NCBI RefSeq assembly: GCF_963676815.1
Contig: NZ_OY781365.1
Location: 3,444,501 to 3,508,500 of the forward strand
Length of the DNA stretch: 64,000 nt
From: an uncultured Draconibacterium sp.
GTDB lineage: Bacteria > Bacteroidota > Bacteroidia > Bacteroidales > Prolixibacteraceae
Direction of reading: 5' to 3'
Part shown: in pieces, positions 9,550-17,416 of the stretch
Layout of the letters: the number at the start of each line of letters is the position of its first letter
How positions within the stretch are numbered: the first letter of the stretch is position 1
Notes under the pieces: generated by a model
The model's database searches: none
What the model was told of the DNA's origin: nothing
The model's input: only the letters and a program-made list of their open reading frames with translations
Position numbers and translations under genes: made by a program

Positions 9550-10302
9550 TCAATTATTTTTTTTTGTCACAACCAACCCGATTGTGTGACTTAATAATTC
9601 TGATCCACCAAGCGGACCATGTCCGGGAACTACAATTTTAATATCGGGATATTTTAGCATTACTTGTTTTGCCGTTGTATCCCAGGCCTCAACTACTGCA
9701 TCGCTGAGGTTGCCAAGATTTCGTGAATTGGCAGATTTTACCAGGCAGCCACCAAACAATATCTTTTCGTGTGGAAGCCAAACTGTAATGTTGTCAAACG
9801 AATGCCCGGCACCAAAGTAGCGACATTCGATTGGTTCGCCATAAAAATCAAAGATCAGCGAGTCGGTGAAAGCTGTTGACGGCACCGGCAATCCCAGTTC
9901 CTTACATTTGGCTATGGTCATTGAATTTGCGATTGATTCCACCCCGATACTTTGAAGATAGGCGAGGCCTCCCAAACAATCGTTGTGGTAATGCCCCGAT
10001 ATCAGTTTTTCCAACTTAGCACCAAACGAATCTTGAATGTATATTGTAAGCTTTTCGGTTTTCTCATTGTCCATAGGTGTGTCGATCATCAGTGCGTGGC
10101 CGTTTCGGATTATAATCAAACCATTGGAAGAAAAGCGGCCAAAGTTTTCGTCTTCGTCCCAGGTAATATGCAGAAAAACCGAATCCTGAAGATGCACCAG
10201 TTGGATATCGTAGTTAATTACAATTCGATCACCGGTTTGTGCATTACAAAACGTGATTGTGATGATTCCGATTAGCAGAAAGAAGATGGTTTTGCTGTTC
10301 AT
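9550..10302 (-). CDS. Subclass B1 metallo-beta-lactamase, CcrA-like
   Basis: The 250-residue protein starts with a cleavable signal peptide (cut near FCNAQ), consistent with a periplasmic zinc hydrolase of beta-lactams. All B1 zinc ligands are present. Site 1 is His104, His106 and His167; site 2 is Asp108, Cys186 and His228, in the contexts GHYHNDCLGG, GAGHSFDN, GGCLVKS and VVPGHGP. Lys189, three residues after the Cys ligand, matches the substrate-binding lysine of B1 enzymes. Cys109 immediately after the Asp ligand, GGLAYLQSIGV and GLPVPSTAFTDSL are shared with the CcrA/CfiA family of Bacteroides fragilis as I recall it. No IS promoter is seen upstream; instead a large imperfect palindrome separates it from the next gene. 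Activity against carbapenems is inferred from the family, not shown. Confidence 0.92.
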   Translation of the reverse strand: MNSKTIFFLLIGIITITFCNAQTGDRIVINYDIQLVHLQDSVFLHITWDEDENFGRFSSNGLIIIRNGHALMIDTPMDNEKTEKLTIYIQDSFGAKLEKLISGHYHNDCLGGLAYLQSIGVESIANSMTIAKCKELGLPVPSTAFTDSLIFDFYGEPIECRYFGAGHSFDNITVWLPHEKILFGGCLVKSANSRNLGNLSDAVVEAWDTTAKQVMLKYPDIKIVVPGHGPLGGSELLSHTIGLVVTKKNN

Positions 10303-10330
10303 TTTTAGTTGACTTTATTTGTGAACGGTC

Positions 10331-10443
10331 ACTTGTAAGTTGTCGTTGCGGATTTCGGAGAGCGTTCCTGTCCGACAGGACTGAACGATGATGCGAGAAT
10401 CCAGCGAACGACACAGCACGAACCCCGCAATGCAATTTACAGT
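10331..10443. repeat. 113-bp imperfect palindrome between the beta-lactamase and a small membrane gene
   Basis: The outer arms (10331-10353 and 10421-10443) are about 75% complementary: ACTTGTAAGTTGTCGTTGCG against the complement of CGCAATGCAATTTACAGT. A perfect core TCCTGTC-C-GACAGGA lies at 10366-10380, flanked by CGTT/GAACG. The 3' arm overlaps the last codons of the next gene. The size and nested fold resemble integron attC-type or other cassette-end palindromes, but the canonical core site is not evident. Confidence 0.5.
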
Positions 10444-11009
10444 TTGTTATGGTACGTTTTTTCATTTTTTCTTTCATCAATCAATTTTTGGGCTGCTTTA
10501 ACATACCCAATTTGATATGAACTTGAATCGTGCAAAATATTAGTTAATTCATTGTCTGTTTTATTATAGAGTTTTTGATAAAAGAAGTCAACGACTCCCT
10601 GCTCTGATTCTTCTTTTGATTTATTGTCAGCCCCCAAATACTTTTGTAAAAACACTCGAATTTCGGGAAAATATGCGATAGCAAATAGTATTAATAAAAC
10701 ACTGCATAAAGGTTGTATTCCCAAAGTCGAAAAGTCATGTCCAAGAGGAGAAAAGGTAAAAACCAATGTCACGGTCGAGTAGGTAAATTGAAAGAGGTTA
10801 AAAGAACCTGCAATTAAAAATACGGCAAGTATTGTTCTAAATTTCTTGATTTTTAGAAACTTTAAAATTGTAATACCTGTCAGCAAACCATAGCCAAGGT
10901 AATTTTGCAGTCCAATTTCATAGGATTTAACTACTACAAGAAACAAAGTGTAGATTGTAAAAATCCACAGCGTCGAGAGAATTATTGTATCAATTGTTTT
11001 TCTCAGCAT
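10437..11009 (-). CDS. Four-helix membrane protein of unknown function
   Basis: The 190-residue protein has four predicted membrane segments in residues 5-120 (around WIFTIYTLFLVVV, GYGLLTGITILKFL, TILAVFLIAGSF and SVLLILFAIAYF). A charged cytoplasmic tail follows with a helical region containing YQIGYVKAAQKLIDERK. I do not recognise the family. It forms a unit with the 84-residue gene 29 bases upstream. Its last codons contain one of two 15-bp inverted repeats bounding this pair (10446-10460). It is more AT-rich than the neighbouring beta-lactamase gene by eye, which fits acquisition as a unit. Confidence 0.6.
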   Translation of the reverse strand: MLRKTIDTIILSTLWIFTIYTLFLVVVKSYEIGLQNYLGYGLLTGITILKFLKIKKFRTILAVFLIAGSFNLFQFTYSTVTLVFTFSPLGHDFSTLGIQPLCSVLLILFAIAYFPEIRVFLQKYLGADNKSKEESEQGVVDFFYQKLYNKTDNELTNILHDSSSYQIGYVKAAQKLIDERKNEKTYHNKL

Positions 11010-11038
11010 AAGTTTAGAGAGGTTGTATTTTTGGTTTG

Positions 11039-11293
11039 TTAATAATATACAATGTCAAAAATGTGATAAGCCAAAAATAGGATTATGATTGACACGCATA
11101 TCCAAAATATAATTGGTTTTCTTTTTCTAAATTCTTTAAAATTAAGCAATAGTAACTTTGTTGAAACAGCTTGATAATTGTATTTCTCCTTTTTGATATA
11201 TTCCATTGCTTTTTCTTCCCCCAAATATTTCGAGAGTTTTTCAAAGTCATTTTTTGGTATTCCGTTTAATTCATCCATTTTGATTAGAAGCAT
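11039..11293 (-). CDS. Small tail-anchored protein of unknown function
   Basis: The 84-residue protein has a charged N-terminal region (NDFEKLSKYLGEEKAMEYIKKEK) and a single C-terminal membrane helix (residues 60-80, IIFWICVSIIILFLAYHIF). An internal ATG at 11278 would remove five residues and is an equally possible start. The first base lies 6 bases from a 15-bp inverted repeat (11299-11313) that has its partner at the far end of the next gene. The function is unknown; pairing with the four-helix protein downstream suggests the two act together. Confidence 0.5.
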   Translation of the reverse strand: MLLIKMDELNGIPKNDFEKLSKYLGEEKAMEYIKKEKYNYQAVSTKLLLLNFKEFRKRKPIIFWICVSIIILFLAYHIFDIVYY

Positions 11294-11298
11294 TTTTC

Positions 11299-11359
11299 AA
11301 AATGTACCATAACGTATATGTTAGTAACAGTGCAACTAACATTCTATTATGCGTTACAG
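11299..11359. repeat. Cassette-end-like palindrome with 15-bp inverted repeat
   Basis: AAAATGTACCATAAC (11299-11313) is the reverse complement of GTTATGGTACGTTTT at 10446-10460 with one mismatch, so the two small genes lie between inverted repeats. Directly beyond it, TAACGTATA and TGTTAGT pair with ACTAACA and TATGCGTTA across a 9-base loop, with six extra bases on one arm. This two-arm fold with bulged bases is attC-like, but it lacks a GTTRRRY core. Confidence 0.5.
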
Positions 11360-11363
11360 TTGT

Positions 11364-11594
11364 AAGTTTTTGTTATTCTTGTGATTATCGTCCGGTATTT
11401 CGTTTGGAGTTCCATAAGTATTTGCAAGAGATTTATTCAACGTATTCGGCAATTTTGGTTTTTAGTACATTAAATATAATGTTTTTTCAACGACAATTAA
11501 AAAGACAGCTTTTTTATACTTTACTCCCTACGCCGAAAAATCTGGAGTCGTTTAATATCGTTTTGCTATTGGGCAAAAACCTTGTGATTGCTGT
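11364..11594. other. Intergenic stretch without recognised gene
   Basis: A 98-codon frame crosses this region on the plus strand (from 11302) but starts inside the palindrome, lacks recognisable features and has an erratic composition. I see no RNA gene or terminator here. Confidence 0.4.
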
Positions 11595-11808
11595 GTAATC
11601 ATTTAATTACAGGCTAAAATCGTTGTGCCCGCCCGTTAATCATTTAATAGCGGGGTAAAACGGCTGAGGGCAATGTTTAATTATTTAATTACGTGCCAAA
11701 AACCGCGTGCCCGGAGTTTAATTATTTAATAGCGGCACAAAAACATGGTGCGCGCCCCTTAATCATTTAATGAAAGGAAAAAACGTTGTTGAGGTTTAAT
11801 TAAATTGT
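11595..11808. repeat. Five 41-bp imperfect direct repeats (iteron-like)
   Basis: The near-constant 13-mer TTAATYATTTAAT begins at 11595 (as GTAATC...), 11636, 11677, 11718 and 11759, exactly 41 bases apart. A decayed sixth copy starts 37 bases later at 11796. The 28 bases between cores share only a loose pattern (GCGG/CAAAA, then a GC-rich tail). The spacing is about four helical turns, so the cores face the same side of the helix. The array ends 210 bases before the DUF6261-like gene. It looks like a protein-binding array rather than a CRISPR, because the constant part is too short and spacers are not unique inserts. Confidence 0.75.
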
Positions 11809-12018
11809 AGCAGGGAGGTAAATTTACTGCCGGGCTTGTTCAAAATTATATTCTATATTGAATATATGTTTAATAACACGTAGATAATAGCTTGATATTT
11901 TGATTAATGCACCGTAAATTGCTTCAGCTAACTGCCCGGGCAAACAAAAAATCAAAACTCATAATTGCCATCGCAAATAGCCCAATAAAATTTTTGTTTA
12001 ATAAAAAACCTTCAGGTA

Positions 12019-12735
12019 ATGATTGAAAAAATGCTAACAAACAGCCGCACAACCGATGTGCACGGAACTACACGTTTACTTATTAATGCCTTCCAACAAT
12101 CGGCCTTAACCGAAGACCGACCGCTTATGCAATTGTTTACTACTATTGCCGAACAAAACACTGGTCTTGGCAATGCCATCGACCGCTCGAAAGCACAAAG
12201 TATTCTGGCCGATAAGGATGATATTCGCGATGCTGCCGACCGGGCTGTTGGTTATCTGGTTAAAGGGTACACTTACCACCCCGACGAAACTATTCGTAAT
12301 GCAGCGCTATTGGTTGAGCGCATGTTCGACAAATATGGTTTCGCTGTTACCAGAGAAGGCTATGTAACCGAATCGTCGCACCTGGTATCGATGTTGACCG
12401 ATTTGGCTGCTCCCGAAATACAGGCGGCCATTGTTTTGCTGTCGGGAGTGGCCGAAAATATTGCAGCACTTCAAACAGCTCAAAACGATTTTGAGAATAC
12501 TCAGGCCCAGTATGCCGAAGAACTGGCCGAAGAAGATAACCTGCCAAATGCCACAAACCTTAAAAAAGAAGTGCTTGCCCTGCTAAACGACGATTTGGTG
12601 GTGTTCCTTCGCTCTGCCGAACGTTTTCAGGCCGAAACCTACGGAACTTTTGCTGCTGTGGTTGCCAAAATTATTGCCGATAATAACATAGCCGTACGCA
12701 AACGCCGTAGTAGCGATGATCCGGATGAAGAATAA
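12019..12735 (+). CDS. DUF6261-like helical protein of unknown function
   Basis: The 238-residue soluble protein is almost entirely helical, with a central repeat-like set of amphipathic helices and an acidic/basic tail ending KRRSSDDPDEE. The pattern, including MLTNSRTTDVHGTTRLL near the start and DDIRDAADRAVGYLVKGY in the middle, resembles the Bacteroidota family DUF6261; this is from memory and moderately sure. No catalytic motif is visible. The gene is preceded by 283 bases of AT-rich DNA and then the 41-bp repeat array, which may be its control region. It converges on the NADH dehydrogenase gene across a strong hairpin. Confidence 0.6.
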   Translation: MIEKMLTNSRTTDVHGTTRLLINAFQQSALTEDRPLMQLFTTIAEQNTGLGNAIDRSKAQSILADKDDIRDAADRAVGYLVKGYTYHPDETIRNAALLVERMFDKYGFAVTREGYVTESSHLVSMLTDLAAPEIQAAIVLLSGVAENIAALQTAQNDFENTQAQYAEELAEEDNLPNATNLKKEVLALLNDDLVVFLRSAERFQAETYGTFAAVVAKIIADNNIAVRKRRSSDDPDEE

Positions 12736-12760
12736 ACTTCTATTTGCTCTATAGAGACTT

Positions 12761-12801
12761 ATTCGGTTGCAATTCAAATGAATCAGGAATTGCAATCGAA
12801 T
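12761..12801. terminator. Hairpin between convergent genes
   Basis: A 15-bp stem with one G-U pair (12761-12775 with 12787-12801, loop 11) sits between the DUF6261-like gene and the minus-strand NADH dehydrogenase. No long T-run follows on either strand, so it is a possible bidirectional terminator or mRNA-end stabiliser. Confidence 0.5.
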
Positions 12802-12816
12802 TAAATATATCAACGC

Positions 12817-14091
12817 TTAACGGTTCTCCCTTTCTGTTGGTTTAATAATCATTCTGAAATACTGGTCTTTGTAAATGTAATACCCCAGCCAGTTGTACAG
12901 GGTTCGTGCTTTGTTTTTAAAATTTACCAGTCCCATAATGTGCACAAAAATCCAAATAAGCCAGGCGCTAAAACCTGTTACCGAATGTTTCTGCCCCGGA
13001 AAATCGAGCACTGCTTTGTTTCTTCCAATTATTGCCAGCGAACCTTTGTCGGTGTATTGAAACGGCTTCCAATTTTTGTCATTTTGCATTAAATTTTCGG
13101 CCAGATTTTTTGCCTGTTGCAAGGCCGGTTGTGCCAGTTGCGGGTGTCCGTTGGGGTAATTTTTATCGCCAAAAACCAGGGCGCAGTCGCCTAGCGCATA
13201 AATGTTGTTGTAGGAGTGAACCTGATTAAATTCATTCGTTTTTAATCGTTTACCGGCTCCAAAACAATCTTCTGCGAAACCCGGAAATGATTTTGCCGAA
13301 ACTCCGGCTGCCCAAATCAGGTTTTTCGATGGAATTTCCTTGCCATTGGATAAATACACCGTTTCGTTGCGAAAGTCTTTTACCATGGTATTCATGATTA
13401 ATTTTACTCCCAGTTCCGATAATTTTTTAGCGGTGTATTTTTGGGCTTGTTCCGACATGGACGCTAAAACGGAATCCTGCCCGTCAATCAGACTTATTTC
13501 ACCAAGATCTGATTTCTTTAATTCCGGATAATCTTTAATAATAATCGAACTTCTCATTTCGGACAAAATACCCGAAAGTTCAACTCCGGTAGGTCCTGCG
13601 CCGGCAATAACAAAGGTGAGGTGTTTTTTCCGCTCTTCTTCATCCTGAATTCTTGTGGCGCGGTCGAGCCGGGTTAAAATAACATTTCGCAGCGACAATG
13701 AATCGCTTATCGTTTTCATGGGCAAACTATCCCGTTCAATGTTTTCGTTCCCAAAGAAATTCGTCTCGGTACCGGTTGCCATTACCAGAATATCGTATTC
13801 CAGTTCGCCGTTGCTCAATATTATTTTATTCTCTTCGGGCACAACTTTTTCAAGAGAACCCAACCGAAAACCGGCGTTATCAAATTTTCGCAGAATTTTC
13901 CGGAACGGATAACTTATAGCCGACGGTTCCATAAAACCGGTAGAAACCTGGTAAATTAGTGGCGGAAAGAAATTATAGTTGTTACTGTCGACCAAAACAA
14001 CCTTATAGTTGTTAGAATTCCCCAATCGTTTTACAAGTTCCAACCCTGCAAAACCTCCTCCCACAATAACAATCTTTTTTGTGCTCTTCAT
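12817..14091 (-). CDS. ndh: Type II NADH dehydrogenase (NDH-2)
   Basis: The 424-residue flavoprotein should pass electrons from NADH to quinone at the inner membrane face without pumping protons. It has the FAD-binding GGGFAGLELVKRL motif at about residues 10-22 and the second, NADH-binding motif FVIAGAGPTGVELSG around residue 165. The ATG at 14091 is used; an in-frame extension to 14250 adds 53 residues with no family resemblance. The C-terminal region has a hydrophobic stretch (SAWLIWIFVHIMGLVNF) typical of membrane-attached NDH-2 proteins. It is a single-gene unit preceded upstream by the terminator of the GH3 gene. Confidence 0.92.
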   Translation of the reverse strand: MKSTKKIVIVGGGFAGLELVKRLGNSNNYKVVLVDSNNYNFFPPLIYQVSTGFMEPSAISYPFRKILRKFDNAGFRLGSLEKVVPEENKIILSNGELEYDILVMATGTETNFFGNENIERDSLPMKTISDSLSLRNVILTRLDRATRIQDEEERKKHLTFVIAGAGPTGVELSGILSEMRSSIIIKDYPELKKSDLGEISLIDGQDSVLASMSEQAQKYTAKKLSELGVKLIMNTMVKDFRNETVYLSNGKEIPSKNLIWAAGVSAKSFPGFAEDCFGAGKRLKTNEFNQVHSYNNIYALGDCALVFGDKNYPNGHPQLAQPALQQAKNLAENLMQNDKNWKPFQYTDKGSLAIIGRNKAVLDFPGQKHSVTGFSAWLIWIFVHIMGLVNFKNKARTLYNWLGYYIYKDQYFRMIIKPTERENR

Positions 14092-14235
14092 CGTGAATTT
14101 ATCTTTTACACAAGGTAACAAAGGTAGTGGGGGCAATTGTTCTAAAAAATTAGCCGGTTTACGAAATTTGTTGTTTGGGATTTGGCATGGCTGTTCAGAA
14201 AGTGACTTGGACTGAAGGATTTGGAGGCATAAAAC

Positions 14236-14263
14236 AAAAGCCCGGCGCAAACCGGGCTTTTTT
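14236..14263 (-). terminator. Intrinsic terminator of the GH3 glucosidase gene
   Basis: A 10-bp stem AAAAGCCCGG/CCGGGCTTTT (14236-14245 with 14252-14261) has a 6-base loop and T-runs on both strands. It lies about 70 bases past the GH3 stop. Confidence 0.85.
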
Positions 14264-14330
14264 ATTGAGAACTATTTTACTTCAGCAGAACCGCAGATTG
14301 TCGGTGGCAGTTCAGCTTAACAAAAAATCA

Positions 14331-16613
14331 TTATTTCAGTGCAATTTGTTTTTTCAAACGGATATCACCTGATGAGGCACCTACCAGTAATTCGATATCG
14401 CAAAGGTCGTTATCCCATGCATGGTTTTCTTCGTTCCAGTATTGCAGTTTTTCTACTGGTATTTCTAAAGTTACTGCCTGACTTTTGCCCGGATCTAGCG
14501 CCACGCGTGTAAAGGCTTTTAACTCTTTAAACGGCCATTCAACCGATGGATTAATGCGGTGCACATATACCTGAACCACTTCTTCGGCAGCCATATCACC
14601 TGTATTGCTTAAGTTGAACGACAGCGAAATGATTTCATCAGCTCCGTAACTTTCCTGAGTAGTATTCAAATCGGCATAAGCAAATTCGGTGTACGATAAT
14701 CCGTAGCCAAACGGATACATAACCGGTTTGTTTTTGGTATCGAACCAGCGGTAACCCACCAGCGATTCTTCCGAGTAATAAGCTGTGTTTGGATCGTTCT
14801 CCAGGTTGCCGTCTGCAGCGTGTGCTTCCGATTCTTTCTCGTCAACAAGGTCAACAAAGATGTCACCTTTTTTAGCTCCCTGTGGATAGTTGCCCAGCGC
14901 ATAAGCCGGTGAATCTTCCAATTTAATCGGCAGCGTAAAGGGCAAACGTCCGCTTGGCGAAATGTTTCCAACCAGAATGTCGGCCAGTGCATTTCCTCCT
15001 TCGGTACCGTTAAACCACGATTGCAACAATGCTTTTGAAAGCGGTTTTACAGTGTTCAAATCGTTGGGCGCGCCACTAACCAGCACAGTGATTATATTCT
15101 CGTTTACAACACTTAACTGTTTCACTAAATCATCCTGACCCGATGGCAGGAAAATGTTTTCGCGGTCGTTGGCTTCGGTTTCCACGGCACGGTTATCGCC
15201 ACCAATAAACAGTACGATATCGGCTTTGGCAGCCAGCTCAACAGCTTCCTTATTCAGTTTTTTGTTGAGGATCGCCTTTTCTTTTTCCTCACGGTCGATC
15301 TTTTCCTGTGGTTTGTTTCCAAAGATGGCTTCGTAATCCAATTCTACCGGAACGTAACCTTGTGCATATTGTATCTCGGCTTTATCGCCGATTTTGTTTT
15401 TCAAACCTTCAAGTGGCGTAACTTCATACAGCGTTTTTACGCCTGCACCAATACCACCGCTTCCCATTTCGCGAACCGCATTTTCACCAATTACAGCGAT
15501 CAATGGTTTTTTGCTGAGGTCTAACGGAAGGATGCCATCGTTTTTCAGCAACACTACCGATTTACAAGCTACATCATAAGCAATCTGCTGGCTTTCGGGT
15601 TGCGAAGTGATTACCTGATTAGCTTCTTCGGCCGGAACCGGGTCAATGGCCAAACGTACACGCAGAATCTCGCGCACACGCTGGTCGATAACGTCTTCCG
15701 AAACTGCACCGGCTTTTACCGAGTCAAGTAGAGCCTCGCCTAAGTATTTGCTGTCGGGCATTTCAACGTTCAGACCGTGTTTTACCGACTCAACAGTAGA
15801 GTGGGTACCGCTCCAGTCGGAAACAACAAAACCGCCAAAGCCCCATTCATCGCGAAGGATCTGGTTCAGTAGTACATCGTTTTCAGCGCACCACCAGCCG
15901 TTTACTTTGTTGTAGGCCGACATCACGCTGTAGGCATCTGCTTCCTGAACTGCAGCTTTAAAAGGTGGCAGGTAAATCTCGCGCATGGCGCGTTCGCCAA
16001 TTATCACGTTTACCGTACCGCGGTTGTTTTCCTGGTTGTTTAGCGCATAGTGTTTTAAACAGGCCGCAGCACCGTTGTCTTGCGCACCTTTAGTGTATTG
16101 CACTGCCAGTTGCGAACTCAGGAACGGATCTTCGCTCATGTACTCATACGTACGGCCTCCGGTAGGAATCCGCTGAATGTTAATAGCCGGCCCAAGAATT
16201 ACGTCTTTACCACGTAAACGGGCTTCTTTTGCCATTCCGGTTCCGTAGGCGTAAGCCAGCTCCGGACTCCAGGTGGCAGCCAGCGCCGATCCGGTTGGGA
16301 AGAAGGTTGCTTTGTCGGTTTCCCAGCCAAGTGGATTCCATCCTTTTGGCTCCATTTCCTCACGAATACCAAATGGCCCATCAGCATAAACCATGTCGGC
16401 AATTCCAAGACGTTCAACACCGGCCGAAACAAACATGTACTTTCCGTGCAGCATGTTTACTTTTTCTTCCAGTGTCATCTGCGAAATGATACCGTCAATC
16501 TGTTCGTCGTATTGCAACAACGATGATGTGAAAGTTTTCTTTTCAGTTGATTTTTGTGTACATGCTCCAAGCAGCAGAGCTAAAAGCATTACAATTGTGA
16601 TTTTGTAGTTCAT
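14331..16613 (-). CDS. GH3 family beta-glucosidase/xylosidase-type lipoprotein
   Basis: This 760-residue exo-acting glycosidase has a signal with lipobox LLLGAC (Cys18). Its (beta/alpha)8 domain (about residues 35-330) contains the substrate-binding KHYALNNQE and the catalytic nucleophile Asp266 in GFVVSDWSGTH. The second alpha/beta domain covers about 365-600. A fibronectin-III-like C-terminal domain contains the YPFGYGLSYTEF motif usual in this family. The length is normal for GH3 BglX-type enzymes. It is monocistronic, about 0.2 kb from the next gene. The exact sugar specificity (glucose or xylose) cannot be read from sequence. Confidence 0.93.
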   Translation of the reverse strand: MNYKITIVMLLALLLGACTQKSTEKKTFTSSLLQYDEQIDGIISQMTLEEKVNMLHGKYMFVSAGVERLGIADMVYADGPFGIREEMEPKGWNPLGWETDKATFFPTGSALAATWSPELAYAYGTGMAKEARLRGKDVILGPAINIQRIPTGGRTYEYMSEDPFLSSQLAVQYTKGAQDNGAAACLKHYALNNQENNRGTVNVIIGERAMREIYLPPFKAAVQEADAYSVMSAYNKVNGWWCAENDVLLNQILRDEWGFGGFVVSDWSGTHSTVESVKHGLNVEMPDSKYLGEALLDSVKAGAVSEDVIDQRVREILRVRLAIDPVPAEEANQVITSQPESQQIAYDVACKSVVLLKNDGILPLDLSKKPLIAVIGENAVREMGSGGIGAGVKTLYEVTPLEGLKNKIGDKAEIQYAQGYVPVELDYEAIFGNKPQEKIDREEKEKAILNKKLNKEAVELAAKADIVLFIGGDNRAVETEANDRENIFLPSGQDDLVKQLSVVNENIITVLVSGAPNDLNTVKPLSKALLQSWFNGTEGGNALADILVGNISPSGRLPFTLPIKLEDSPAYALGNYPQGAKKGDIFVDLVDEKESEAHAADGNLENDPNTAYYSEESLVGYRWFDTKNKPVMYPFGYGLSYTEFAYADLNTTQESYGADEIISLSFNLSNTGDMAAEEVVQVYVHRINPSVEWPFKELKAFTRVALDPGKSQAVTLEIPVEKLQYWNEENHAWDNDLCDIELLVGASSGDIRLKKQIALK

Positions 16614-16809
16614 AAATTATTTCGATTCATTAATTATTTCCGTAGTAAAAGTGTGCGCAAAATAGTACAGCGCTCTTTTAAAAACATGAAGATTTCTATT
16701 TCATATTGTAAAAATAACAAAAAGATATAAATAAGCGGAAAACAAATAGATTAAGGGTTAATAATTGAAATATTAAGGAATGGTTGAGTTTGTTCTAAAA
16801 GCTTGTTCT

Positions 16810-17265
16810 TTAACGTTTAATGTGTTGCTCGTAAAAATTGATCCAATCAGAGACAGTTATTTTTGTGGCCAGCTCTGCAATAAGATTGTAAGGAATCTGA
16901 TCGATCTTCTTAAAACGGATACAGCTTTTTCCCATGTCTAATTTTGTTGTGCAGTGTTTTGCATATTCAGCAACAAACCAATCAAGCAGGTTTTTATTGG
17001 CGTAAATTCCCATGTGATAAAGTGCCACAAAATTTTTCTGCGACGCGATACTAATAAAGGGGAGTGGCAATTTTGTATCGCAATGGTAACCCGGCGGGTA
17101 AACGGAGTGCGGAACCACAAAACCAATCATTCCATAGTTTAAGGTTTCTTCAAATCCATCCGGCAAATTATTCTTAATCACTTCGCGAAGTTTTATTAAT
17201 GCTTGCTTTCGCTCTACTGGCAGTTGTGCAATATATTCTTCGGGTGTGTTAGCCTCAATTTTCAT
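16810..17265 (-). CDS. DUF1801 (YdhG/YjbR-like) domain protein
   Basis: The 151-residue protein matches the small DUF1801 fold, with NTPEEYIAQLPVERKQAL at the start, then the typical LPDGFEETLNYGMIGFVVP and FISIASQKNFVALYHMG. The ATG at 17265 gives the usual N-terminus; an upstream ATG at 17307 would add 14 basic residues. Members are often annotated as possible iron-chaperone or DNA-binding-like proteins, without firm biochemical proof. It stands alone, divergent from the kinase gene. Confidence 0.85.
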   Translation of the reverse strand: MKIEANTPEEYIAQLPVERKQALIKLREVIKNNLPDGFEETLNYGMIGFVVPHSVYPPGYHCDTKLPLPFISIASQKNFVALYHMGIYANKNLLDWFVAEYAKHCTTKLDMGKSCIRFKKIDQIPYNLIAELATKITVSDWINFYEQHIKR

Positions 17266-17416
17266 GTTTGCTGTTCTATACTTTTTTACAAAACAAAATC
17301 TCATCACATAGGTTTATTGAGAAAGCAAAGTTAAATAGAGCTTTGGCATTGAAAGTTCATGGTTTTAAAGGTTCGATAAAAATGCTGATATTTGCGGCAC
17401 TTAAAATTTTATAAAA

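Noticed and set aside
10331..11359. A true integron cassette array
   Set aside because: No integrase gene or canonical GTTRRRY core was seen; only cassette-like palindromes.
11302..11598. A 98-codon plus-strand frame after the small gene pair
   Set aside because: It starts inside a palindrome and runs up to the 41-bp repeat array with no protein-like pattern.
11595..11808. CRISPR array
   Set aside because: The conserved part is only 13 bp, the remaining 28 bp are related rather than unique, and no cas gene is in the window.
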